DNA of 32,242 nt. It comes from a virus. The stretch covers positions 1 through 32,242 of the IMG/VR virus record IMGVR_UViG_3300042309_001149. The stretch is one strand, 5' to 3'. The notes beneath the pieces are model-generated. The model worked only from the letters and a program-made list of their open reading frames with translations. It did not search any database and was not told the DNA's origin. Made by a program: the position numbers and the translations under genes. The number at the start of each line of letters is the position of its first letter. Positions within the stretch are counted from its first letter, which is position 1. Positions 14,941 to 22,315 of this stretch are shown here, piece after piece.

Positions 14941-15195
14941 TCAGAACAGATCGTCGGAACTGCCGCCACGATTGTCCCAGACGCTGGCGTAGCCTTTGGG
15001 GGCTTCGCGATCAGCACCTTTCACCTTCACGCTGCCCGTATAGCCAGGCGCACGATCAGAGGTTTTCTTGGTGTTTTCCCACACTGCAAGATCAAGGGAA
15101 TAGTTGCCACGCTCATTGGGGCCAGCCTGCTTCAGTGCGTTGAGCACGTCAGGGGTGAGGTCGATTGCAGCAGTGATAGGGGGCCGATTGGCCAT
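14941..15195 (-). CDS. Hypothetical protein, 84 residues
   Basis: The protein begins MANRPPITAAIDLTPDVLNA, continues with NERGNYSLDLAVWENTKK and a short Lys-rich strand (YTGSVKVKG), and ends in an acidic tail (SVWDNRGGSSDDLF). A CGGAG sequence about 10 bp before the ATG could serve as ribosome site. The acidic C-terminus with a final aromatic residue recalls the tails of single-strand-binding proteins, and the neighbours are recombination genes, but I cannot assign a fold. Start 3 bp upstream of the deaminase gene, so the two are co-transcribed. Confidence 0.6.
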   Translation of the reverse strand: MANRPPITAAIDLTPDVLNALKQAGPNERGNYSLDLAVWENTKKTSDRAPGYTGSVKVKGADREAPKGYASVWDNRGGSSDDLF

Positions 15196-15242
15196 GGTGT
15201 TTCTCCGTAGGAGGGATGGTAGCCCGTTTGGGCCTGCTCATC

Positions 15243-16007
15243 TTACCCCCTATCCTCTGTAAGGGCAAATGCCCTGCCGCCTGGGTAGTGCGCTTTGAAG
15301 TATCTCTTAACAGTGTCGTGCATGATGCGCTGCTGACTGATCAGCTCAAACCCATCAAGGTGAAGCAATTGCAGAGAGGGCTCCACCTCTTTGTTCTCAG
15401 GGTCGTAGCAGGCGATCACGCACCATGCTTCATCAATGGAACAAGAATAAAGTTGTTCTGCCGCCATGGCATAAGCGCCCAATTGCCGCTTGTAATCCGC
15501 CAATTGGTAATCAGGCTTTTCTTTGTAGCTGGTTTTCCAATCGACGAGCGCCACCGATCCGTCCCCCATCGCCGCCACCATATCCAGCGTGCCGCTGTAG
15601 CCAATGTGATCTTCCTCGTGCCACCATGCCACGGCGCTTTCTACAAGGATGGGCGTTTCAATGGTGGCAAGAAATGGCTCCACTGCTTCAAAATATGGCA
15701 GCCAGTCTGGAGCTTTCTCTAGGTGATGCTCAATGTCTTCTCCATTGAAATGATCCTCAATCACGCCGTGCATCCATGTGCCGCGATTAGCGGCAAGCCT
15801 AGTGCGCCTCTTGGCTTCCTCCTCCCCCACTCGTTTACGCCAGTTGATTAGCGCCATGATCTTTCCCACGGGAGCCATGGAAGAAAGCACAGTGGTGGTA
15901 GAGGGCAGGAGCATGCCCTCTGGTACGTTTGGAAAGCCCAAGCATTGGTAGTGCCTTTTGCCATTGAGACTGATGCGACGAGGCTCAAAAGGCTGTAGAG
16001 CAAGCAT
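15243..16007 (-). CDS. PD-(D/E)XK exonuclease (RecB/Cas4-like)
   Basis: The 254-residue protein contains an N-terminal region with VLSSMAPVGKIMALINWRKR and AANRGTWMHGVIEDHF (His80 in a motif common to RecB-like exonucleases), then GYSGTLDMVAAMGDGSVALV (D142), D-W-K-T (D156, K158) and DYKRQLGAYAMAAEQL. The G-x-x-D..D-x-K..Q-L-x-x-Y series is the RecB/PDDEXK_1 nuclease core. Phages commonly pair such an exonuclease with a single-strand annealing protein for recombination, and the DUF1071-type annealing protein is encoded just upstream in the same operon. The leader before the ATG is pyrimidine-rich (CCTCCCTTCCC) with no Shine-Dalgarno. Confidence 0.82.
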   Translation of the reverse strand: MLALQPFEPRRISLNGKRHYQCLGFPNVPEGMLLPSTTTVLSSMAPVGKIMALINWRKRVGEEEAKRRTRLAANRGTWMHGVIEDHFNGEDIEHHLEKAPDWLPYFEAVEPFLATIETPILVESAVAWWHEEDHIGYSGTLDMVAAMGDGSVALVDWKTSYKEKPDYQLADYKRQLGAYAMAAEQLYSCSIDEAWCVIACYDPENKEVEPSLQLLHLDGFELISQQRIMHDTVKRYFKAHYPGGRAFALTEDRG

Positions 16008-16045
16008 GGGAAGGGAGGCAAGACCCAGATCGTAACAGGCCTTTC

Positions 16046-16186
16046 CTATCGTGACGGCACGCAGTAGTTACCGCTGCGATAGTAGCCCAACGGGCAAGAG
16101 CCGCCGTTGTAAAGCAAGGGCTGGTTGCAGGCCATTACTGGCATTGGGCACAGAAAGAAAACAATGGAGCAAGCAAGGATTTTCAT
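16046..16186 (-). CDS. 46-residue secreted Cys-rich peptide
   Basis: A short frame starts at ATG (first base 16186) and ends at TAG (plus-strand CTA 16046-16048). The peptide has a clear export signal, MKILACSIVFFLCPMPVMA, followed by a mature part of about 27 residues with the pattern C..GGSCPLGYYRSGNYCVPSR. The CP-x-G-Y-Y-x-S-G-x-Y-C motif resembles small exported proteins of marine and freshwater picocyanobacteria, as I recall. Cys20 directly after VMA may be a lipidation site or part of a disulfide. It lies between the annealing-protein and exonuclease genes, an unexpected place for an exported product. Confidence 0.65.
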   Translation of the reverse strand: MKILACSIVFFLCPMPVMACNQPLLYNGGSCPLGYYRSGNYCVPSR

Positions 16187-16236
16187 AGTTCAGAAATTAA
16201 GTAGCCGTCGCCATCAGTGACAATTTCCCCAGCAAA

Positions 16237-16255
16237 GGCCCGCGCTAGGCGGGCC
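16237..16255 (-). terminator. GC-rich hairpin after the annealing-protein gene
   Basis: GGCCCGC (16237-16243) pairs perfectly with GCGGGCC (16249-16255) over a 5-nt loop. On the minus strand only TTTGCT follows, so it is a weak terminator, attenuator or mRNA-stabilising hairpin between the annealing-protein gene and the secreted peptide gene. Confidence 0.45.
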
Positions 16256-16265
16256 GAAGCTAGGT

Positions 16266-17216
16266 CTATTGCTTTCCCTGAACGAACACTTGCACTCCTT
16301 TGATGGCCTGCTCGACAGTGCCTTCAGTGCAAATAGCTCGCAGCGCATCAATTTCCTTTGCCATTGCGGCCTTGGTAATCTTGATGCCTTTTTCCTTAGT
16401 CCATGAGGTGACCATGGTTGTGATGACATTGGCAAACATTGCACTGTCCTTCACATCGTCGCCCTTGGAAAGGCCGATGCCTTCCAAGCCTGCCTTCACG
16501 GCTTGCATGCTGTTTTTGCGCTCTCCATAGCCAAGGGGATCTGCATCCCCGAAAGCGAGAAGCGCTGCCTTGCCATCAAAATCTGCCTCATTAGAAGTGC
16601 CACCAGTAGTCTCCTGAGGCGAAGGTGCAGTCGGCTTGGCCGCAGGAGCAGGCTTTGGGGCTTCTTGCTGAAGCGGAGGCTTAGCTGCTGGCTTCTCGTC
16701 GTCTGCCTTGGGAATGTCTTCGCCGGAATAGAGCTTGAGGCCAAGGCCAGTAAAGGTGGCGATGCACTTGACACTGGCGCGTTGGATATTGTCGCTCACC
16801 TGACGAGCATCAAGCTCTTTCACTGCATTGTGTTTGTTGTCCATGATGGGAAACACCAGCGCAGGAGTGCGACGAGCCCCGTCTGTCAGATAGGGACGCA
16901 GAAGCCAGCAACCTTCTTTGCCGAACACAGGCCAGCCAATGGTGCTCTCCTCAAAAGCAACGAACAGAGCAGGGAATTGTTCTTTCAGATAGCGGAAAGC
17001 AAAAGGCCAGGAAAGATAGGACAGGCCTTTGTAGTTTTTCTCTACATGCTCACCAATGGGAAGTTCATAAGCGGTGGTAAAAGCTTCAGGGGAGATTTCA
17101 AGAGGCGTGAACATACCAAGCGAGCGTTCGGTCATCATGGTCTGAGAAACATTGTCCATGGCTTGAAAATCAGCGGGGTCGTAGGTGAAGATGGTATGAG
17201 AGGGCAGGCTAATCAC
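16266..17216 (-). CDS. Single-strand annealing protein, DUF1071 (Sak-like)
   Basis: The 316-residue product has three parts. The N-terminal 175 residues match DUF1071 annealing proteins: KGLSYLSWPFAFRYLKEQFP, VFGKEGCWLL, PALVFPIMDNKHNAV, DNIQRASVKCIATFTGLGLKL and YSGEDIPK. Next is a Pro/Ala/Lys-rich linker (about residues 180-215), then a C-terminal helical part of about 100 residues (MQAVKAGLEGIGLSKGDDV..) that I do not recognise. Such proteins coat single-stranded DNA and anneal complementary strands in phage recombination. The PD-(D/E)XK exonuclease encoded downstream in the same operon is the expected partner. Its start overlaps the stop of the 87-residue gene. Confidence 0.82.
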   Translation of the reverse strand: MISLPSHTIFTYDPADFQAMDNVSQTMMTERSLGMFTPLEISPEAFTTAYELPIGEHVEKNYKGLSYLSWPFAFRYLKEQFPALFVAFEESTIGWPVFGKEGCWLLRPYLTDGARRTPALVFPIMDNKHNAVKELDARQVSDNIQRASVKCIATFTGLGLKLYSGEDIPKADDEKPAAKPPLQQEAPKPAPAAKPTAPSPQETTGGTSNEADFDGKAALLAFGDADPLGYGERKNSMQAVKAGLEGIGLSKGDDVKDSAMFANVITTMVTSWTKEKGIKITKAAMAKEIDALRAICTEGTVEQAIKGVQVFVQGKQ

Positions 17217-17476
17217 GGTTCAACGGAGGAATCGAATTTGTAGCTGTTGTCATAAAAAATGACAAGCTTTTGAGGCTTTTCGCCTTCGTATGTGACAAGG
17301 CTGGAACCGGGAAGCGGCCAATCAGTGACTAGACGAATGTCACTCACTCGCTCAGTATTCTTCTCGTCATACCCTTCCTCCATTGCTCCTTGTTCAAAAC
17401 AAAGAAGCACTTCAGTGTCAGGGCCAGCAACGGCTTGCGCTTTGTTAAGAAATTGAAGCAGTTCGGACAATTTCAT
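17213..17476 (-). CDS. Hypothetical acidic protein, 87 residues
   Basis: The protein begins MKLSELLQFLNKAQAVAGPD and contains TEVLLCFEQG, followed by strand-like segments (IRLVTDWPLPG, KLVIFYDNS). Proteins opening KLSELL..L....P-D-T-E-V are frequent in phages, usually of unknown function. Both ends are coupled: its ATG overlaps the stop of the RHH gene and its stop overlaps the start of the annealing protein. Confidence 0.6.
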   Translation of the reverse strand: MKLSELLQFLNKAQAVAGPDTEVLLCFEQGAMEEGYDEKNTERVSDIRLVTDWPLPGSSLVTYEGEKPQKLVIFYDNSYKFDSSVEP

Positions 17477-17706
17477 GGTGCGTCGGAATGATTAGAAAGA
17501 ACGGCATAGTCAATACAAGCTTCCCACGCCTCGTTTGCAAAAGCATTGCTGCCTTCCCATGCGGGCACCGATCTAATGAGGCGCTCAAGGGTTTCAGAGC
17601 GGGACAGGCAGGCGTGCTCGGCAATGCTGCAAAGATGGCTGTATGCAGTGTCAGACAGGGTGAAGTGCTTGCGATGCTTGCCGCCCTCATAGGGGCTTCT
17701 GGGCAT
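17473..17706 (-). CDS. Ribbon-helix-helix DNA-binding protein, first gene of the recombination operon
   Basis: I use the ATG with first base 17706 (77 residues, MPRSPYEGGKHRKHFTLSD..). The frame is open up to 17907, but that extension is low-quality sequence rich in His and Ser and overlaps the primase start. KHFTLSDTAYSHLCSIAEHACLSRSETLERLIR is a strand-helix-helix pattern typical of RHH regulators, and the ending PAWEGSNAFANEAWEACIDY resembles cyanobacterial members. It may autoregulate the leftward operon or the divergent primase gene, since it sits at the divergence point. No operator was identified. Confidence 0.65.
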   Translation of the reverse strand: MPRSPYEGGKHRKHFTLSDTAYSHLCSIAEHACLSRSETLERLIRSVPAWEGSNAFANEAWEACIDYAVLSNHSDAP

Positions 17707-17848
17707 GGTTGATGGTCGTGGTTCAGGCCCACAATAGCGAGCGAGTAGCCTTTCGCAAGCATGGCGGCCATCAGAATGTCTTATGGTTGCCGCTGGTTGC
17801 GACTGCTGAACGGAACTGGCATGATGGTGGACGCCGTTCCCATTGCCC

Positions 17849-19822
17849 ATGTCATTCTCAATACTGGACCACCTTGATTCACTTGAGAAAAGCAACGAGC
17901 CTGGCAAGTATCAGTGTCCAGCTTGTGGAGGGAATGACTTTACTGTCAACAAAAACACGGGCGGCTATAACTGCTGGCACGATCCATCCCCTGCTCATCG
18001 CGCTGAAATTCGCGACACCTTAGCCCCTCTCACTCGTTGGGAGAAACCTTCGCGGGATCCTGGCCGCTATCAGTTTGATTACAGGAATGGCGATGGGAAG
18101 GAAGTGGTGAGGGTGCATCGTGATGACACCTCAGGCAGCAAGAAGATTTGGCAAGAATTTCCCACCATTAAAGAAGGCGGCAATCACAAAACTCAACTGC
18201 AGGAAGTAAAGGCTGGCATCCTTCCATACAAATATTCGGAAGCCGTTGCTGAAAGTGAAAAGACTGGCCTCCCTGTGTTCATTGTTGAAGGGGAGCTGAC
18301 TTGTGAGGCTATGTGGGCTATTGGCCTGCCTTGCGTCACTTTCCTGGGCGGAAGCAAGCAGTATCGCACCAACGGCGACTATTCCCATCTATTTAGAAGC
18401 GTTCAGGCAGTGCTGTGCCCTGATAGGGACCAGCAGGGCGTGGCTTTCATGGCAGAAGTGGCAGCCGATAATCCTGGCGCACAGTGGCTTTATGCAGATC
18501 CTCGCAGTTGGGAATGGGACAATCTTCCAACTGGCAACGGCTATGACATTGCCGACTACATCGAAGAAGGCGCCACTAAAGACGACTTGCTGGCTTCCAT
18601 TGGAACAAATCGCCACCAACGGCGAGATGGCAAGCCATCGTATGAAGAAATCATTTCCACGATTGAAGGTTTTGTTGGGCTGTATGCCAATGATGCTCGC
18701 ATTGCTTACGAAGCTTCTGCATGGTTAGAGCAACATGGCGTGAAGATGAGTCAGCAAAATGTTGACAAGATTGTTGAAGAGGCGAAGGGGCGCATCTATG
18801 GCAGGGAAGAAATTGAGACCATTGATGCCATGACCATCGCCAATTCAGACAAAGCTAGGGAATGGCTCATTGCAGGCATCATGCCCCTTGGCAGCGTGAT
18901 GCTCTTGGCGGCATCCGGCGGTACTGGAAAAAGCACTGTTGCTTACAACTGGGCGCTAAACATTGCTCAGGGCCAGCCATGGAGCGGAAGGCGTTGCATG
19001 AAAGGCAAAAGCCTCATCATTCAAAGTGACGAACCCTTGGTAGACACCAGCGAGAAACTGGGAGTGATTGGCTATCAAGATGCAGCTTTGGAACCGGGCA
19101 CCATTTGTTTCTGGGAAAGCTGGCGCTTTGCCCACATGAAACAGCTAGAAGACTATGTGAGAAGGCACCGCCCTTTGTTCGTCACCATTGATAGTCTCAC
19201 CGCCTGCCTTGCAGGAATGAATGTTGACTTAATCAAGAGCAACGCTGGCGATGTAATTTACGGCCTGCGAGATATTGCTAATACCTATCGCTGTTCAATT
19301 CTCATTCTTCACCATTTGAACAAGAGTGGTGGCCTGCGAGATTCGACCAGCTTTGTAGACAACGTTAGTGAAGTGGTGAAACTCACTCGCTCTGAAGGCA
19401 ACTTTGACCCCAATGAATTCACTCTTGAATGGCTTAAGAGTAGGAGTGGCTTGACGGGCAAGCATTCCCTGCAGCGTGACAGTTTGAACTATGGCTGGCG
19501 CTATACAGGCCCCATGGGTGGTTCGTTGGAGGAACTGGATCAGGCGGTCAACACTATCAACATGCGCAAGACTGAGCGTTTTAACAAGCAGCAAGTGGCC
19601 TCTTTGGCTGGCAATTGGGACGTGGCAGCTATTGGCAAGATGCTGGAAGTGGCCAGGAGGCAAGGGCTTATCACCAGCAGCTTTCAAGATGGTCCCAATG
19701 GAGAAAAGACAAGGATGTATCAATCTTGGGACTACCAGGAGCCGGAGTTCAACTTTGATCCTGCCCCTCAGTCTGCCCCTCAGTCTGCCCCTGAAGAGCC
19801 GGAAGAAGAAGACTTTTTCTAG
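17849..19822 (+). CDS. Replicative primase-helicase
   Basis: Start taken at ATG 17849 (MSFSILDHLDSLEKS), giving 657 residues. Domains in order: an N-terminal zinc-ribbon C23-x2-C26..C42-W-H44; a Toprim-type region with VFIVEGELTCEAMWAIG and CPDRDQQG (about residues 140-215); a RecA/RepA-like ATPase with ASGGTGKST (Walker A, about residue 355), a Walker B-like LFVTIDSLTACL and ILILHHLNKSGG; then a winged-helix-like stretch (FNKQQVASLAGNWD..) and an acidic tail ending PEEEDFF. It should synthesise primers and unwind DNA at the fork. The acidic tail with terminal Phe resembles those of SSB and of phage T7 replisome proteins, which recruit partners. No polymerase is seen in the window. Confidence 0.85.
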   Translation: MSFSILDHLDSLEKSNEPGKYQCPACGGNDFTVNKNTGGYNCWHDPSPAHRAEIRDTLAPLTRWEKPSRDPGRYQFDYRNGDGKEVVRVHRDDTSGSKKIWQEFPTIKEGGNHKTQLQEVKAGILPYKYSEAVAESEKTGLPVFIVEGELTCEAMWAIGLPCVTFLGGSKQYRTNGDYSHLFRSVQAVLCPDRDQQGVAFMAEVAADNPGAQWLYADPRSWEWDNLPTGNGYDIADYIEEGATKDDLLASIGTNRHQRRDGKPSYEEIISTIEGFVGLYANDARIAYEASAWLEQHGVKMSQQNVDKIVEEAKGRIYGREEIETIDAMTIANSDKAREWLIAGIMPLGSVMLLAASGGTGKSTVAYNWALNIAQGQPWSGRRCMKGKSLIIQSDEPLVDTSEKLGVIGYQDAALEPGTICFWESWRFAHMKQLEDYVRRHRPLFVTIDSLTACLAGMNVDLIKSNAGDVIYGLRDIANTYRCSILILHHLNKSGGLRDSTSFVDNVSEVVKLTRSEGNFDPNEFTLEWLKSRSGLTGKHSLQRDSLNYGWRYTGPMGGSLEELDQAVNTINMRKTERFNKQQVASLAGNWDVAAIGKMLEVARRQGLITSSFQDGPNGEKTRMYQSWDYQEPEFNFDPAPQSAPQSAPEEPEEEDFF

Positions 19823-19848
19823 ACTGTTTCCATTCCATTGAAAAGACC

Positions 19849-19998
19849 ATGGCCATCATCTGGGATCAATCACCTCAGGCTTCCGAAGAGGAAATTGAAA
19901 AGATCATTGAAGAAGCCGAGCAGGATTATGAAGTGAAAGCAGAAGTGGAGGAAAAGGCTAGGCAACTAAAAAGCCCCTTTCGGGGCTTCGGTAATTAA
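19849..19998 (+). CDS. Acidic 49-residue protein downstream of primase-helicase
   Basis: The frame starts at ATG 19849 and ends at TAA 19996-19998, 26 bp after the helicase gene. The product (MAIIWDQSPQASEEEIEKII..) is a charged helix, about one-third Glu, with a short basic end (SPFRGFGN). The C-terminal codons coincide with a hairpin that serves the opposite strand as terminator. The function is unknown. Length and acidity suggest a small partner or inhibitor protein. Confidence 0.55.
   Translation: MAIIWDQSPQASEEEIEKIIEEAEQDYEVKAEVEEKARQLKSPFRGFGN
19965..19988 (-). terminator. Leftward terminator within the 49-residue gene
   Basis: On the minus strand AAGCCCC pairs with GGGGCTT over a 4-nt loop (19971-19988), and the run TTTTTTAG follows. 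It is positioned to stop transcription of the leftward 20047-20393 genes. Confidence 0.65.
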
Positions 19999-20037
19999 AG
20001 GATGGGGCTTCAAGCTTTAATAAGCTTTGCCTCTATT

Positions 20038-20062
20038 AAAGGCTCCTTACGGAGCCTTTTTA
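20038..20062 (+). terminator. Terminator of the primase-helicase operon
   Basis: AAAGGCTCC (20038-20046), loop TTAC and GGAGCCTTT (20051-20059) form a perfect 9-bp stem followed by further T residues. The stop codon of the opposite-strand 55-residue gene sits in its loop. Confidence 0.8.
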
Positions 20063-20214
20063 TTTGCCTTGTTGGTCTGCCAGCGAAGACGCTCCATCTC
20101 TCGGCGCTCGCTTCTGTCCTTGCCATAAAGCCAATCCTGCATGGACTGACCAGGCCTCGGGCCGTTGCGAGGCAGGCGAATGATCTTGCCTTGATCGGGC
20201 TCGGAAGGGCTCAT
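20047..20214 (-). CDS. 55-residue basic protein
   Basis: The ATG (first base 20214) overlaps the stop of the preceding 60-residue gene (ATGA). The product is basic and Arg-rich: MSPSEPDQGKIIRLPRNGPR, then MQDWLYGKDRSERREMERLR and a Lys-rich end (NKANKKAP). It looks like a small nucleic-acid-binding or adaptor peptide. I recognise no family. The end of the coding region lies in a terminator hairpin used by the other strand. Confidence 0.55.
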   Translation of the reverse strand: MSPSEPDQGKIIRLPRNGPRPGQSMQDWLYGKDRSERREMERLRWQTNKANKKAP

Positions 20215-20393
20215 TTGAGACGCGTGCGGGGAACAAGGCGAGGATCGCTGTGCTTATAGGTGATAAGCCAATGAGTGATGGCTTCCTTGTCCACCTGCGG
20301 CTTGGCACACCACCTTTCCAGCCATTCCTTGGAATGACCATTGGCGCTGAGCCATTCATCCGTGTGAATTTCAGGGGCTATGCCGTAGTCCAT
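20211..20393 (-). CDS. 60-residue hypothetical protein
   Basis: The product MDYGIAPEIHTDEWLSANGH continues with SKEWLERWCAKPQVDKEAITHWLI and a basic end (HSDPRLVPRTRLK), mostly helical by pattern. The leader before the ATG is pyrimidine-rich (CCTCTCCTCTCAATCA) and lacks a Shine-Dalgarno sequence. Its stop overlaps the next gene, so both are one leftward unit ending at the hairpin near 19971-19988. Function unknown. Confidence 0.55.
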   Translation of the reverse strand: MDYGIAPEIHTDEWLSANGHSKEWLERWCAKPQVDKEAITHWLITYKHSDPRLVPRTRLK

Positions 20394-20678
20394 TGATTGA
20401 GAGGAGAGGACTTCCCAATGCTAGCCCCATCGTCAAATTTCACGTGCCAATAAAAAACTGGCACACTGCTTATTGATTTTCGGAAAAATCTCTTTACTCT
20501 GGTTCTCGTAAGGGCTCACTTACGCGCACTTACTGCAGAGAGAGCTTGTGATAAAGCAAAAGCCCTGCAACCCTTTCGCTAGAGCGCCTACGCGCACCAG
20601 CGAGCCCCCAGGCGAGCTTTTTCACGGCGCTCTTCTCTTCAATTCCCCTCTAAACTACTGAGGCGAATTTCTTTCTTC
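20394..20678. other. Divergent intergenic region with one hairpin
   Basis: This 285-bp stretch separates a leftward gene pair from the long rightward cluster. I find no plausible gene. It contains a perfect hairpin GTGCCA(20444-20449)/TGGCAC(20459-20464) with an A-rich loop, and repeated GCGC-rich steps with a GCGAGC direct repeat near 20600-20617. A weak promoter-like pair (TTGATT, 16 bp, TACTCT) can be read near 20473-20500, but I would not rely on it. Promoters for both flanking units are expected here. Confidence 0.4.
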
Positions 20679-20924
20679 ATGATCAAACCGCCTTTTCCTC
20701 CTGATCGTCTTCCGACTATGGAGCATGCGGGAGTTACTATTGAACCTTTCGTTCACCATGGTTTCTCGCAACCGAATCGTGGCCCCTCTCCTAAATCTCG
20801 CACTCTCTATGGTGCTCGTGATATTGCAGGTGAACGCCACTGGCGAGGAAGTTATGAAGAAATCGTCTCTTTAATTGATCGTAACTTTCAAACCCCTGCT
20901 CTTGCTAGCGGCCTTGCATCATGA
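20679..20924 (+). CDS. Hypothetical protein, 81 residues, start of rightward cluster
   Basis: The product begins MIKPPFPPDRLPTMEHAGVT and contains RTLYGARDIAGERHWRGSYEEIVSLIDRNF, a helical end segment. It is Pro- and Arg-rich in its first half. The stop overlaps the next start (ATGA). I do not recognise a domain. It is the first gene of a tight run of coupled small genes extending to about 25300. Confidence 0.6.
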   Translation: MIKPPFPPDRLPTMEHAGVTIEPFVHHGFSQPNRGPSPKSRTLYGARDIAGERHWRGSYEEIVSLIDRNFQTPALASGLAS

Positions 20925-21232
20925 CTGACATTGAACAGTTCCTCAAGGAACTAGAAAGCATCAAGGCAAATCAAAAAGCATTGGCTGAAAAGGAAGCGCA
21001 ATGCAAAGCAGATCTTCTTACGATTATGCAGGAAGATGGCCTTGAAAAAGAAGAAAGCCCTTATGGCACCATTCGCATCCAGCGTCGTTATGAAAAGGAC
21101 TATGGAAGCGAAATCACAGCGATGGAGAAAGAGCTTAAGGATGCCAAGAAGCTAAAAGACGACCTGGGTGACTATGAAATCCTGGGCTTCAAAGATAGCT
21201 TGGTATATACACCTCCCAAAGATTTGTTCTGA
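20921..21232 (+). CDS. Coiled-coil protein, 103 residues
   Basis: The product is almost entirely charged helix at first (MTDIEQFLKELESIKANQKA, then ALAEKEAQCKADLLTIMQED), followed by SPYGTIRIQRRYEKDYG, another helix (ITAMEKELKDAKKLKDD) and a short ending (FKDSLVYTPPKDLF). The helix-strand-helix pattern with a central Y-G-x-I/F-x-x-x-R resembles a group of small phage coiled-coil proteins of unknown role, some compared with Gam-type nuclease inhibitors; I consider that link weak. Confidence 0.6.
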   Translation: MTDIEQFLKELESIKANQKALAEKEAQCKADLLTIMQEDGLEKEESPYGTIRIQRRYEKDYGSEITAMEKELKDAKKLKDDLGDYEILGFKDSLVYTPPKDLF

Positions 21233-21234
21233 CA

Positions 21235-21357
21235 ATGGACAAGGATGCCATTGAGCGCCTGATTGACGCAAAAATTCTTGCTCATGAAAGGCGCATTGGT
21301 TGGATTAGTGGCATTGCAGGAGTACTCTTCATGGGTGCTCTTTTTCTTTTACAATAA
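21235..21357 (+). CDS. 40-residue single-pass membrane protein
   Basis: The frame starts at ATG 21235, two bases after the previous stop, and ends at TAA 21355-21357. The product has a charged N-terminus (MDKDAIERLIDAKILAHERR) and one C-terminal hydrophobic helix (IGWISGIAGVLFMGALFLLQ). Tail-anchored proteins of this size are common in phage early regions. The tight spacing supports a real gene. Confidence 0.55.
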   Translation: MDKDAIERLIDAKILAHERRIGWISGIAGVLFMGALFLLQ

Positions 21358-21377
21358 GTCAGCATTTCCTGACGGCC

Positions 21378-21557
21378 ATGAGCCTCACCACTTCCTCTCC
21401 ATCGCCCTTCCTTTCTCAAGAGGAATGGCAAGAACTGCAAGCATTGCGCAAGGCTATTACAGACAATCCTGCTAGTGTTGCACCATGGAAGCAAGAGCAA
21501 TTTAGTGCCTTGTTTGCTCGTTCTCTCATGGGGAAAGGTGATCCTTCCTTTGACTAA
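21378..21557 (+). CDS. 59-residue protein, MSLT..EEWQELQALRKAI type
   Basis: The frame starts at ATG 21378 and stops 2 bp before the next gene. The product contains SQEEWQELQALRKAITDNPA, then APWKQEQFSALFARSLMGKG and ends DPSFD. The pattern E-E-W-x-E-L-x-x-L-R-x-A-I..N-P-x-x-V..x-Q..F-T/S-x-L-F-A-R-S-L-x-G-K-G-D-P is one I have met in cyanobacterial and cyanophage sequences. It is all helical, with unknown function. Its place directly before a terminase-small-subunit-like gene may be meaningful. Confidence 0.65.
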   Translation: MSLTTSSPSPFLSQEEWQELQALRKAITDNPASVAPWKQEQFSALFARSLMGKGDPSFD

Positions 21558-21559
21558 AC

Positions 21560-22315
21560 ATGGCCCGTCCAGATATTTCTTTTGAAAGCACCGAGCAGCA
21601 GTTGGAATACAGCCTGAAGGTGCTCACACAAGCAGGCTTCACTCCATTGCAAATTGAACGCATTCGCAATGAAGTGGGTGTTGGTAAAAACAAGATTCCT
21701 TACGACAAGGAAAGCACCGGCTGGCGACGCTTCATGGTGCAAGAACTTCTTGCTGCTCGCATGAGCAATAGGCAAATTTCTGAAGTGCTCAATCTGTCCA
21801 AGGAAACGGTTAATGCTGATAGGAAGCATAATCGTGACATTTGGACACAAGAAATTCTCAAGAGTCAAGACACCTGGCGGGCGCAATTACTTCGCGAACA
21901 GGCAGAGCTTAAAGAGATGGCAGTGCAAGGCTTTCATGCCAGTAAGAAAAAGCGCATTACTACCACCAATGATCGCACTAATGAAACCACCACGAGAACT
22001 GAGGAAACGGCTGGAGAAAGTAGCTTTTTGACAGTCGCAAAAGGCTGCCTTGAGCAGCAAGCTAAAATCCTTGGTCTGTTTGACATTAAACCTCAGCAAG
22101 AAGAGAAGAGCGGCTACAAGAACTTTTTGGATAGTCTCTCGTCTCAAATTGCCAAGATCAAGGAGGCAGAACAAACAGCTACAGACCGTGCTGTGGCCAT
22201 TGAAGCCAAGGCAGAATTTGATGAAAATGGCGAACCCACTGGTCAAAGCAGGCCAATGCTTTCAGCATACGTTGAAAACGACGAGGACGATGAAAGCGAA
22301 GATGATGAAGAGTAA
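21560..22315 (+). CDS. HTH DNA-binding protein, probable small terminase subunit
   Basis: The 251-residue product has an N-terminal helical region, a helix-turn-helix (FMVQELLAARMSNRQISEVL followed by NLSKETVNADRKHNRDIW, about residues 56-95), a long charged helix (LLREQAELKEMAVQGF..), a variable Thr-rich segment, then FLTVAKGCLEQQAKILGLFD, and a strongly acidic C-terminus (ENDEDDESEDDEE). An HTH followed by a central oligomerisation helix and the x-x-L-x-x-x-E-x-x-A-K-[IL]-L-G-L motif is typical of small terminase subunits and related phage HTH proteins. The large subunit is not in the window, so the packaging role remains inferred; a regulator is the alternative. Confidence 0.55.
   Translation: MARPDISFESTEQQLEYSLKVLTQAGFTPLQIERIRNEVGVGKNKIPYDKESTGWRRFMVQELLAARMSNRQISEVLNLSKETVNADRKHNRDIWTQEILKSQDTWRAQLLREQAELKEMAVQGFHASKKKRITTTNDRTNETTTRTEETAGESSFLTVAKGCLEQQAKILGLFDIKPQQEEKSGYKNFLDSLSSQIAKIKEAEQTATDRAVAIEAKAEFDENGEPTGQSRPMLSAYVENDEDDESEDDEE

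Noticed and set aside
17707-17907. N-terminal extension of the RHH gene
   Set aside because: The extra 67 codons give low-complexity His/Ser-rich sequence and overlap the start of the primase-helicase; the MPRSPYEGGK start matches the usual form of such proteins.
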